Shown here: in pieces, positions 7,495 to 14,812 of the stretch
Numbering within the stretch: position 1 is the first letter of the stretch
Layout: each line of letters begins with the position of its first letter
IMG/VR virus record: IMGVR_UViG_3300044613_001397
Location: 1 to 36,051 of that record
Strand: one strand, 5' to 3'
DNA: 36,051 nt
Origin: a virus
The notes under the pieces: generated by a model
Database searches by the model: none
The model's input: the letters and a program-made list of their open reading frames with translations, nothing else
Told to the model about the DNA's origin: nothing
Made by a program: the position numbers and the translations under genes

Positions 7495-9639
7495 ATGATT
7501 AAAAAACAAGGCAACAAGTTTGTAGTAACGAACAAGGCAGGCACTAAAGTATTGGGAACACATCCGTCCAAGGAAAAGGCACAGAAGCAACTCGCAGCAA
7601 TTGAGATATCAAAGGCAAAACACATGCACGAAAACAAATCATTCAAGGCGTTCCGCAGCACTCTTAACGAGAGCGAGTACAGTGAAGTTCTAACAGGTTA
7701 CGGCAACCGCTCTGCTCACAAGGACGACGCAGGCTTGCACCACCTACAGTCTGCGGGTGCTCTTGCTGGCATCAATGCCATGCTTGCCACCATTGGCAAG
7801 GGCACATACCTTGATCCTAATGAAGCGTTCCTCAAAATGAAGGTGCGTCTCAATGTGGTGCAACTAGATTTCGCGTGGAAGCCAGGTTCGTGGGACGGTG
7901 GCGTGGGTTCCTATGATATTCCTGTGGTACAGTTTGGTCGCGTTGACGGCTACGACGCACAAACAGGACAGATTCGCTTTGACGGCAAGGCTAACCCCAC
8001 AGGCGGCTACACCGAACTCAACCTGCATGTGGATGTGGAACTTACTCCTGAGTCCTTGTATGTGGTTAGTGCCAAACTCACTCCTGCCGCGACTGTAGCA
8101 GAAGAGGTTGAAGTTGCAGAAGCCAAGAAGGGTTCTGGATTAATGACTGATATTCACAATCCAAAGGGCAAGGCTGTTATGAACAAGAGCGGAAAGGTTC
8201 TTAAGTATTACGGCAAAGAGCGTTCAGCAATTAAGCACGCCACAACAGGCAAGGCTGTAAAGGAAGAAGTGGATGTAAACGAAGACTACCAGACTCCTAC
8301 TCGTGAACGGGAAATGGATCGCAAAATAGCCAAACACGATGATGCTGCTGATAGTGCGTACAGAACTAGAATGACCAAATACGGCAAAGTTGCTGATCGT
8401 GCCTCTAAATCAGAAGACAAGCACGACAAGGCAATTGCTCGTCTTCTCAAGCGTTCCCAAAAAGAACAAGAATCGTCCCGTACTTACGGTCGTAGCGGCA
8501 AACTTGTAAAGCGTGGTAGCCGTGCAGAGGTAAAGGAAGAAACCGAGCAACTTGACGAGACAATGACTCGCAAGCACTTCCAACAGGTGGCTGATCTTAT
8601 CAAGTCCCATCCTGATGCCAAGAAGCGTGAAGAACTAGCCAAGCATCACAGCGAAATCTTCAAGAAGTCCAACCCCCGTTTTGACGAGACTCGCTTCCGC
8701 AAGGCTTGTGGAGTGGGTGGATGCCAAAACGAGAGCGTGGAGCAGATTGACGAAGCAGGCGCAGCCAAAATGGCTCGTATGGGATACGCATACGACCGTG
8801 CACGAGTCGGTGCTCGTGGTGTTCTGAATCCTGAACGCAAACAGCAAATGCGTGATGCGTACTACAAGCAGCGTGAAAAGGTGGAAGCCAACAAAGCCAA
8901 GCGAGTTGCAGCAGGAACTTTTGACAAAGCGCGTGAACTAGAAGCCCTCCACAAGAAGTACGAAATTCGTCGTGCCAAAAATGCTGTAAATGAAGAGATT
9001 GAGCAGATTGACGAGTTGAGCAAGGCAACCAAAGACGCATATGTTGCCAAGCGTGGTTCGCAACTGTCGTCCATGTTGAGCGGACACACCCGTGGCAAGC
9101 AACTCACAGGCAAGCAGCAAGCCAATGCCGTGAAGGGCATCAAGCAGGCTATGGGCGGGAGCAAAGATAAATCCAAACTCCCCAAACTACTGCCAAGAAT
9201 GGCTACATTTGCATTTGGAGAAGAACTAGTCGGCGGTCAGAAGAAGTTAGATGTGAACAAGAACAAGCGTCTTGATGCACAGGACTTCAAAATGCTCCGT
9301 GCGAAGAAGAAGGCTATGAGCGAAGCCAAGAAGCCCATGATTAAGATTGGTCTAAACCCCAACAAGAAAATTGGCTACGAGGTTGCTTCAATCGGAGCAG
9401 GTGGCAAGAAGACTGTAGAGAAGTCTGTTGACTACACCATGCCCCATGTGAAGCGCGACACCAACAAGAAGGGTGTAAACGAAGCGAAAATGAAAATATG
9501 GAGTCCCCGCTTGGACAGACTAATGGCAAACCGTGACGCGATTCGCAGCAGACCCAAGAAGAGCATCCTGACCCAAAAGGTACAGGACGGCAAGAAGATG
9601 GGTGCTGCTCGCCCAATAGCCAAGTACGAGGGCAAGTGA
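7495..9639 (+). CDS. Large modular protein with three EQ(I/L)DE motifs and an EF-hand-like loop
   Basis: A 714-residue multi-module protein. The first 37 residues (IKKQGNKFVV...KAQKQLAAIE) resemble a small domain often found in phage proteins. Residues about 60-205 look globular and beta-rich. EEVEVAEAKKG leads into a lysine-rich region. EQLDE (351-355) precedes a helical module ending PRFDETRFRKACG, EQIDE (416-420) a second and EQIDE (503-507) a third. DVNKNKRLDAQD (586-597) has Asp/Asn spacing like a calcium-binding EF-hand or dockerin loop, although position 6 is Lys instead of Gly. ATG 7495 lies three bases after the preceding stop. It may be matured by the prohead protease, like its neighbour. 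No enzymatic motif is visible. Confidence 0.75.
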   Translation: MIKKQGNKFVVTNKAGTKVLGTHPSKEKAQKQLAAIEISKAKHMHENKSFKAFRSTLNESEYSEVLTGYGNRSAHKDDAGLHHLQSAGALAGINAMLATIGKGTYLDPNEAFLKMKVRLNVVQLDFAWKPGSWDGGVGSYDIPVVQFGRVDGYDAQTGQIRFDGKANPTGGYTELNLHVDVELTPESLYVVSAKLTPAATVAEEVEVAEAKKGSGLMTDIHNPKGKAVMNKSGKVLKYYGKERSAIKHATTGKAVKEEVDVNEDYQTPTREREMDRKIAKHDDAADSAYRTRMTKYGKVADRASKSEDKHDKAIARLLKRSQKEQESSRTYGRSGKLVKRGSRAEVKEETEQLDETMTRKHFQQVADLIKSHPDAKKREELAKHHSEIFKKSNPRFDETRFRKACGVGGCQNESVEQIDEAGAAKMARMGYAYDRARVGARGVLNPERKQQMRDAYYKQREKVEANKAKRVAAGTFDKARELEALHKKYEIRRAKNAVNEEIEQIDELSKATKDAYVAKRGSQLSSMLSGHTRGKQLTGKQQANAVKGIKQAMGGSKDKSKLPKLLPRMATFAFGEELVGGQKKLDVNKNKRLDAQDFKMLRAKKKAMSEAKKPMIKIGLNPNKKIGYEVASIGAGGKKTVEKSVDYTMPHVKRDTNKKGVNEAKMKIWSPRLDRLMANRDAIRSRPKKSILTQKVQDGKKMGAARPIAKYEGK

Positions 9640-9818
9640 AAGGTTTTTGGGAATACATTCGTCTGCGTTCACCCAAACCGCTAGTGTTTGAGGACATCTT
9701 TATTGGGCAAGGGGTGGAAATTCAAGAACCACTTCCTGGCACAAATGTTACGGATAGCGATCTGTCACCCAAAGAAAAACAGAACAAGTTCAAGAAAAAG
9801 CAAGCACTCAAAAAATAA
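9636..9818 (+). CDS. Small hypothetical protein, 60 residues
   Basis: A GTG-started frame that overlaps the preceding TGA in the sequence GTGA, with GAGGG five bases upstream. The protein opens with an aromatic, basic stretch (MKGFWEYIRLRSPKP), has an acidic middle and ends in a lysine-rich tail (KEKQNKFKKKQALKK). The coupled start supports translation. Its function is unknown. The position between the modular proteins and a conserved small phage gene suggests it belongs to the same operon. Confidence 0.55.
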   Translation: MKGFWEYIRLRSPKPLVFEDIFIGQGVEIQEPLPGTNVTDSDLSPKEKQNKFKKKQALKK

Positions 9819-9833
9819 CAACCCGTATTCGTA

Positions 9834-10217
9834 ATGGACTTCAAGAAACTTAATCGTGACAATTTCATGCTCTACGCTATGGGGCGGTACACCAATCCCC
9901 AGTGTGAAGGCATGGCAGAGTTTAGTGAAGACCTGAATCGTATCAAATATGTGAAGCGGCTTCTTAAAAAATACAAGCGTAGTGGCAAGATACGCCCCAT
10001 TTTGCTGCTAAATCACTTGACCGTTTTAGGAAATGTGTTTACACCTATGGGAGCCGCACGAATGCTATTTTTTAAATTGGAGCACGACCTGTATCCGTGC
10101 CTGAAGACCGCTCTGCTGTACCTGAACTACATAGGAGAAGGGATGGTATTGGATGAAACCCCTGTGGACACCATTCCGATGGACGGACGGCTTGGAGAGG
10201 TTTTACGGAGGCTATAA
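9834..10217 (+). CDS. Conserved T4-like phage protein of unknown function
   Basis: A 127-residue protein with the pattern NFMLYAMGRYTNPQC near the start, a helical basic middle (YVKRLLKKYKRSG) and LLLNHLTVLGNVFTPMGAARMLFFK later. I recall this arrangement as a short conserved family in cyanophages and related phages, of unknown function (possibly DUF7207, unchecked). No catalytic motif or membrane segment is clear; the hydrophobic stretches alternate with charges, as in a small globular helical protein. The stop TAA overlaps the next ATG (TAATG), so the downstream structural-looking gene is probably translated by coupling. This may link it to virion assembly. Confidence 0.75.
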   Translation: MDFKKLNRDNFMLYAMGRYTNPQCEGMAEFSEDLNRIKYVKRLLKKYKRSGKIRPILLLNHLTVLGNVFTPMGAARMLFFKLEHDLYPCLKTALLYLNYIGEGMVLDETPVDTIPMDGRLGEVLRRL

Positions 10218-10714
10218 TGCCCAATAGTGCAAGCACAATCGTATTTGGAGGCTCTGCCATCAAGGCGTGGTGTCTGACTGGTTTTAACGGTCCCACTAAT
10301 ATTGGAAATTTTGTAAACGGATATAATTTAATATTGGACGAAACACTGCTGACCACTCAAAGAAATACATTTACACTTTCTCAGCAAGGACTCAGCACAG
10401 GAGCAATACCATTCAGATTTGTTACCCCCATGCAGAACACCAAATATAAAATATTTGTGCAACCCCGAACAAACGGATCACTTTACGCAGAAAACGGGAG
10501 AGCAATATTTTGTCATGCTCTAAACACCACACAATATCCCAAAACACGAAACGGGTTTTGGGTGCGACTTGGAATAATGATTCGTGGAAACGACAACACG
10601 GGTGCAGGATTTGATACTTTTATAAATGACATAACAAACAGACCAGCAGTGGGAGAAATACTAAATCGTAGCCAAGCAGTCGGTACCTATCAACTACAGG
10701 TGCTAGTGGTATGA
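10217..10714 (+). CDS. Putative structural protein preceding the fibre/adhesin gene
   Basis: A 165-residue protein rich in Asn, Gly, Thr and aromatic residues, with alternating hydrophobics typical of a beta-sandwich virion protein. No enzyme motif or signal peptide is seen. It starts at an ATG that overlaps the preceding stop (TAATG) and ends in a TGA that overlaps the next ATG (ATGA). It is therefore probably made in fixed proportion to the 737-residue adhesin-like protein after it. A role as an adaptor or tail-tip subunit of that protein is a reasonable inference, not shown by the sequence. Confidence 0.65.
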   Translation: MPNSASTIVFGGSAIKAWCLTGFNGPTNIGNFVNGYNLILDETLLTTQRNTFTLSQQGLSTGAIPFRFVTPMQNTKYKIFVQPRTNGSLYAENGRAIFCHALNTTQYPKTRNGFWVRLGIMIRGNDNTGAGFDTFINDITNRPAVGEILNRSQAVGTYQLQVLVV

Positions 10715-12924
10715 GTATATGTGGAAATTTTTACGAACGAGCCAACCCTGCACCAGTTGCGGATGCGTGGTGTGTTTATGAGATAGACAGTTCTGGTTCT
10801 GGTGACACCGATCAAAACCCTAAAATACTTGACGGATACGGAATCAGCAGGGTGGAACGAATTCAAAGCGGTGTGCACCGAGTGTATTTTACAAATCCAG
10901 AAAAGGTTTCTTCTGGCGGATATGTTGTGATGTGTGGAAGCGAATTGGGAAATGCTCCAAGTGGCTACGGTATTGCAATGGTTCACGGGACCACTGCTGA
11001 TTCTAGTTCAATAGCCAGTGGAGCCAGTGGATCTTTTGATCTGTCTATATTGGGATTTAACGCAGGAAGTTCATCTGCTCCTAGCACTCTAACAGATTCC
11101 TCGTATACTTTTAGAAACAGAGTAAACCTTGCTGTTTTCTGCCTGCGTAGTGATAGTGATTTGAACAAAACAGCGGTGTCTAATGAAATACGGTGGAGTG
11201 AAACTTTTTCTAATGCTGTGTGGACAAAGTTTGGGGGAGCAACAATTTTAGCAGACACCATACCTGCACCATACGGAACAGGCAATGCAAGTGAATTGGT
11301 AGAGGGAACTCTGAATGCTACCCAAAAAGGAGTTTACAATACTCAAGACCGTGCCTATGATCCCAAAGACAAAGTGTTTACTGGAACCGTGTATGTAAAA
11401 GCAAAAACTAGATTCAGAGGGAGATTCATAGTTACCAATGCGACTAACATTTATTTTGGAGTTAACTTTAATTTAAATACTCTGTCTTTGGGATCAATTG
11501 GAGTGCTTGCAACTCTACTGTCAAGTAGCATACAGAGTGTGGGTGATGGATGGTACAGAATAACTGTAACTGGAAAATTTACATCAAGTCCAACAAGTAA
11601 CAGAATTGGGTTGTATATCAATACCGCAGAAGACAGTGCTGGAAATTTGATTTATGTTGGCGAAAACAAATCTTTCTATATTTGGGGAGCACAACTAGAA
11701 GAAGGCTCCGTGGCAACCAACTACATTAAAACAGAAGCCACCGTTCCTGTATACGGAAACCAAGACCTGCTGCTAAGACCAGCAGCCAGAGGCAACGGTT
11801 TTGGTCAGATGACCTATCAAAATCTGCTGACCAACACAGAAACCCCAGCGGGTTGGGCAAAAAGTAATGTAGGCATATCTGCTGGATACACTGCTCCAGA
11901 CGGCACCACTACTGCGTTCAAGATTTGGGAGTACGAGACTCTAGTAAACATCCGTAAGTACGCATATTTGGGTCAGGGGATTCAAAATTTTGGACACACC
12001 GCTGGCGGACACAGACCAACCACATTTTCGTTTTACGCAAAAGCAGACGAAAGACGATATGTTAGCGTGATTGACAGTAACAGTGCTAATTACGGAAAAC
12101 TTGTTGTCGATTTGCAAGACGGCAAGGTTGTTCGAAATACAGCCGCACTTGATGTGGATGTTTACCCTGCGGGAGGCGGATGGTGGAGAATATCTGTTGC
12201 TGCTCCACGAAGATCAGGATTGGTATCCAACCGCTTTGTTAATGTTGCTGGAATTGCACCTGCCGTAGATCCAACCTCCCCTGATGGTGTATTGGGGGAT
12301 GATTACGGAGCACGACACCCAGGTGTTAGTTTTAGCGGAATTTTAGTGTGGCACGGTCAAATTAATCACGGAACAGTATACGGCGATTACGCCCGCAGCG
12401 GTGCTGCAATTGTTGGCACCACTTTCTCTAGGGTTCTTGGAGCAACATACGAATCAGTTGCCCGTGTGCTTCCGTCTGGAGGTGCTGCAACCGCATGGGG
12501 CACAATCGTGGTTCCTAGAGGTACAGCATCCAGCACCGTATCTGCGTATCTTGAAAACTCGTATGGTGTACAGTCAGTTTCAGCAAGCAGCAACAACACT
12601 TTTGATGTGGCATTTACTTCATCTATGTCAACAGACACATACTGTGTCATAACAAGCATAGAAACAGAAACGGTACATCTACCAGAAAGCGGTGTTGGCA
12701 CGGCAGGATCAATACCGCCAACAGATGAATTTGTGCTCCCAATTATGAGATCGTCTGGAACAGTTGACGCTCAAAGAAAACTATCAGGCTTTACTCTTCG
12801 TTGTTTGCGTCAAGACCCAATCACAAACGCTTTCACAGAACAATCAATCCACCACCAGCGTGGGCGGGAATTCAAAATACACTTCATGGTATTTGGAGGT
12901 AAACTAACATATGGGGCAGGCTAA
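10711..12924 (+). CDS. Fibre/adhesin protein with two carbohydrate-binding-like modules
   Basis: A 737-residue beta-rich structural protein. Residues about 160-341 and 370-560 form two related modules of a type common in phage fibres. Each starts with a 'W-x-K' segment (NAVWTKFGG; PAGWAKSNVG), contains GDGWYRITV or GGWWRISVA, and module one ends YIWGAQLEEGS...YIKT. Such modules resemble jelly-roll carbohydrate-binding domains. Residues about 20-148 and 590-715 look like a second duplicated domain flanking them: both contain AW, YG(I/V), a Y-x-V strand and a closing CLR(S/Q)D. The protein probably contacts host surface sugars. It overlaps the genes on both sides. There is no signal peptide, as expected for a virion part. 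Confidence 0.8.
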   Translation: MSICGNFYERANPAPVADAWCVYEIDSSGSGDTDQNPKILDGYGISRVERIQSGVHRVYFTNPEKVSSGGYVVMCGSELGNAPSGYGIAMVHGTTADSSSIASGASGSFDLSILGFNAGSSSAPSTLTDSSYTFRNRVNLAVFCLRSDSDLNKTAVSNEIRWSETFSNAVWTKFGGATILADTIPAPYGTGNASELVEGTLNATQKGVYNTQDRAYDPKDKVFTGTVYVKAKTRFRGRFIVTNATNIYFGVNFNLNTLSLGSIGVLATLLSSSIQSVGDGWYRITVTGKFTSSPTSNRIGLYINTAEDSAGNLIYVGENKSFYIWGAQLEEGSVATNYIKTEATVPVYGNQDLLLRPAARGNGFGQMTYQNLLTNTETPAGWAKSNVGISAGYTAPDGTTTAFKIWEYETLVNIRKYAYLGQGIQNFGHTAGGHRPTTFSFYAKADERRYVSVIDSNSANYGKLVVDLQDGKVVRNTAALDVDVYPAGGGWWRISVAAPRRSGLVSNRFVNVAGIAPAVDPTSPDGVLGDDYGARHPGVSFSGILVWHGQINHGTVYGDYARSGAAIVGTTFSRVLGATYESVARVLPSGGAATAWGTIVVPRGTASSTVSAYLENSYGVQSVSASSNNTFDVAFTSSMSTDTYCVITSIETETVHLPESGVGTAGSIPPTDEFVLPIMRSSGTVDAQRKLSGFTLRCLRQDPITNAFTEQSIHHQRGREFKIHFMVFGGKLTYGAG

Positions 12925-13126
12925 ACTAAAACGATTCTCTGCGTTTATGGAACAAGAGGGTGGTGGGGGCGGTCTGCCCACTGGGGCACCTGCAAACACC
13001 GTTGGCGGGGGTAAAATCGCGGGTTTGGGCAGCGATATCCCGCCTGTGCCCGCAAAAAAGAAATTCAATATTCAACGCCGAAAGACCGCTAAACTCATAA
13101 ATAATAGAGTGATTGAAGGTCGCTAA
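12911..13126 (+). CDS. Small Gly/Lys-rich conserved phage protein
   Basis: A 71-residue frame overlapping the end of the adhesin gene by 14 bases, with GGAGGT at 12896-12901 as ribosome binding site. After a basic start (GQAKLKRFSAF) comes a flexible glycine/proline part with the piece NTVGGGKIAGLG and a basic tail (KKKFNIQRRK). I remember similar short proteins with an IAGLG motif in T4-like marine phages, but no function. The low-complexity middle suggests disorder. It may be a small virion or assembly component of the late operon. Confidence 0.65.
   Translation: MGQAKLKRFSAFMEQEGGGGGLPTGAPANTVGGGKIAGLGSDIPPVPAKKKFNIQRRKTAKLINNRVIEGR
13096..13103 (+). promoter_or_regulatory. Possible late promoter (CATAAATA)
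   Basis: The octamer differs from the T4 late element TATAAATA only in its first base. It lies 42 bases before the holin candidate's ATG at 13146, inside the end of the preceding small gene. This would fit separate late expression of the lysis-type genes. Confidence 0.4.
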
Positions 13127-13145
13127 CTTTAGAAAGGAAGTGAGT

Positions 13146-13586
13146 ATGCCGTTTACCCCTGAACTACTGTCACTGATTGGCGGAGGAGCCACTGGATTCC
13201 TGTTCCGCTACATGGCACAAAAGTCGCAAGACCAAAAAGAACTGTTCCAGCAGATGATGGCTGCAAACGCGCAGACCACCAGCAACCAAGACAAAGCCGC
13301 AGAGCGTGTTCCTTACGATATGGGCAAGGGCGTTCGTCAAGTAATTGTCCTGTCCATCCTTTTTGCTACTCTGCTAGCCCCGTTCATCCTGCCGTTCTTT
13401 GGTCTGCCCACCTTTGTTGAAGTGGATGCCACGACTCCTGAAGGGCTGTTTGGCTTGATTCCACAAAGCACCAAGAAGTTTTTCGTAGAGATCAACGGCT
13501 ACCTGTTCACATCAGAGAATCGCCAGATTCTCTTGAGCATTATTGGTTTCTACTTTGGATCAGCAACAGCGTCCAACAAGTCATAA
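13146..13586 (+). CDS. Holin candidate with three hydrophobic segments
   Basis: A 146-residue protein with hydrophobic segments at about residues 5-23, 64-86 (VIVLSILFATLLAPFILPFF) and 127-141. A charged, glutamine-rich stretch separates the first two. This arrangement matches three-helix phage holins, which form membrane holes at lysis. Next to it lies a lipoprotein with one membrane span, another lysis-type feature. An upstream TTG (13113) is in frame, but ATG 13146 has a better GGAAG site and gives the hydrophobic N-terminus expected. Sequence alone cannot prove a holin; another small membrane protein is possible. The lysozyme of this phage is about 21 kb away on the other strand. Confidence 0.65.
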   Translation: MPFTPELLSLIGGGATGFLFRYMAQKSQDQKELFQQMMAANAQTTSNQDKAAERVPYDMGKGVRQVIVLSILFATLLAPFILPFFGLPTFVEVDATTPEGLFGLIPQSTKKFFVEINGYLFTSENRQILLSIIGFYFGSATASNKS

Positions 13587-13595
13587 GGAGAACCC

Positions 13596-13892
13596 ATGAA
13601 AACACTATACCTTGCTCTGTTTGGACTGCTTGCTGCGTGTAACACCGTTCCACAGATTGTGCCCGATACCAGTGGCGACAGCGTAATAATGAAGCGGCTA
13701 AACCACGAAATCGCACAAGGCGGTAGCGGAGCGTCTTGGGGATGGGTACTGTGGTATCTTCCAATTGTTACCATTGCGTTTGCATGGGCATGGAAGGAGT
13801 GGATTCGTCCGTCCATTAATGCTCTTGAGAACGAAGACATTGACAAGCAGACTGCACTCAAGAAACAAGAAAACACGCCACCCAAGGCTTAA
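13596..13892 (+). CDS. Bitopic lipoprotein, unimolecular-spanin-like
   Basis: A 98-residue protein with a lipoprotein signal peptide (MKTLYLALFGLLAAC, lipobox LAAC with Cys15) and a second hydrophobic span at about residues 48-67 (WVLWYLPIVTIAFAWAW). After that comes a charged tail rich in K, E and Q. A lipidated N-terminus plus a membrane anchor is the plan of unimolecular spanins, which link outer and inner membranes at lysis. Here, however, only about 33 residues separate the two, which is very short to cross the periplasm, so the call is tentative. It directly follows the holin candidate. Its stop overlaps the stop of the convergent resolvase gene. It may instead be a membrane lipoprotein that changes the infected cell. 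Confidence 0.6.
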   Translation: MKTLYLALFGLLAACNTVPQIVPDTSGDSVIMKRLNHEIAQGGSGASWGWVLWYLPIVTIAFAWAWKEWIRPSINALENEDIDKQTALKKQENTPPKA

Positions 13893-14467
13893 TCGTCTTT
13901 ATCTGTTCCTGAACGGATGTTTTCGTGCATTCGTTTGCAAATATAGTACGAGTCCACAATATCTGAAACAGGGCTAGCCACTTCCTTACGGTTGGGGGCT
14001 AGTACTGCTTTCAGGTGCATACCTGTTTCCCACACAAACGCATCGTACATTTGAGTTTTATCTGCGTTGCCTTTGCCTGCTGCAAATTTCTTAACTTCGG
14101 TGGGTGGAATAATCGTGAGAGGAATGCCCAAGTGGTACAGTTTGTATTTCAGGATGCCTGTGTTTTCTGCAATATGAAATACCCGCCCACTTGCAGAGTA
14201 CGCATATCCTTCAAGTGCCACATGGGAGCAGCCCATCACAATATCAATAGCCCAGTCTGCAATGCTTTCGTAGCGTTCCTGATCGGAGTTCCAATCCGAC
14301 AGCCGCTCGCCGTAAATATTCATGGTGCGAATTTCTGATTGTTTCTTGTTTTCAGTCAGGAAATAAAACGAGCAGTACTCGTGGCTCCACGGCAGCGAAT
14401 CGTCTGGATTGTTGTACAAACAGACGGCTGGACCACAAAGCGAATAATCAATTCCTGCTATCACCAT
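13889..14467 (-). CDS. RuvC-like Holliday junction resolvase
   Basis: A 192-residue RNase H-fold nuclease. D7 in AGIDYS opens the first strand. Glu in VALEGYAYSASG follows the second. The acidic pair in PVSDIVDSYYICK closes the active site, with the basic PPTEVKKFAAGKGNADK before it. This four-acid layout is that of RuvC-type resolvases, which cut four-way junctions made during recombination-driven replication. I chose ATG 14467; a longer frame to 14515 would add a poor leader and overlap the divergent gene. T4 itself uses endonuclease VII for this job, so this phage has a different solution, as do other aquatic T4-like phages. It meets the plus-strand block tail to tail. Confidence 0.8.
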   Translation of the reverse strand: MVIAGIDYSLCGPAVCLYNNPDDSLPWSHEYCSFYFLTENKKQSEIRTMNIYGERLSDWNSDQERYESIADWAIDIVMGCSHVALEGYAYSASGRVFHIAENTGILKYKLYHLGIPLTIIPPTEVKKFAAGKGNADKTQMYDAFVWETGMHLKAVLAPNRKEVASPVSDIVDSYYICKRMHENIRSGTDKDD

Positions 14468-14489
14468 ACAGGTATTTATGGCGGCTAGC

Positions 14490-14497
14490 CTAAATAC
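14490..14497 (+). promoter_or_regulatory. Possible late promoter (CTAAATAC)
   Basis: A late-element-like octamer placed directly before the AAAGGAGGA ribosome binding site of the 73-residue gene starting at 14518. The short gap between two divergent genes is a natural promoter location. Two of eight bases differ from the T4 consensus. Confidence 0.35.
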
Positions 14498-14517
14498 AGG
14501 AAAGGAGGAATACAATT

Positions 14518-14739
14518 ATGTTTCCAATGTCACAACCGCAAACTGAAAATTACAATGAAACCGTGCTGATCCCCCTGTTGGAGAAGCGTGTCCACTCGCT
14601 TACAAGTTCGGTTATTCTAGCCGAAGCCAAACTAGAGATTGCCCTTAAGGAAAAGGCTGAACTACAAAAGCAGTTGGACGCAGCAAAGGCTTCACAGGAA
14701 GCAATTAAGGCTTCTGAAACAGTAGAGGCAAACAATTAA
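14518..14739 (+). CDS. Small coiled-coil protein
   Basis: A 73-residue frame with a strong AAAGGAGGA ribosome binding site 10 bases ahead of ATG 14518. From about residue 20 to 62 the sequence shows heptad-like hydrophobics among Lys, Glu and Ala (LEKRVHSLTSSVILAEAKLE, then KEKAELQKQLDAAK), so a coiled coil is likely. It stands alone on the plus strand between two minus-strand genes, with its own possible late promoter. Function is unknown; a small structural or scaffold-type protein would fit. Confidence 0.65.
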   Translation: MFPMSQPQTENYNETVLIPLLEKRVHSLTSSVILAEAKLEIALKEKAELQKQLDAAKASQEAIKASETVEANN

Positions 14740-14812
14740 AATCCCATAAGGCGGGCAAGCAGTAGCCCAAGGCAAAAACTGCAAGCACATACTAGAACCT
14801 TTTGAAGTCTGC

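Noticed and set aside
13113-13145. TTG start extending the holin candidate by 11 residues
   Set aside because: It overlaps the previous gene and would add a charged leader. ATG 13146 has a better ribosome binding site and gives a hydrophobic start.
14473-14480. CATAAATA-like element on the minus strand as the RuvC promoter
   Set aside because: It lies only five bases before the chosen ATG, so transcription would start inside the gene.
14740-14812. 73-base gap as a tRNA or small RNA; also a 32-codon hydrophobic minus-strand frame
   Set aside because: No T-arm sequence or cloverleaf is apparent. The small frame overlaps the coiled-coil gene in antisense and has only a weak ribosome binding site.
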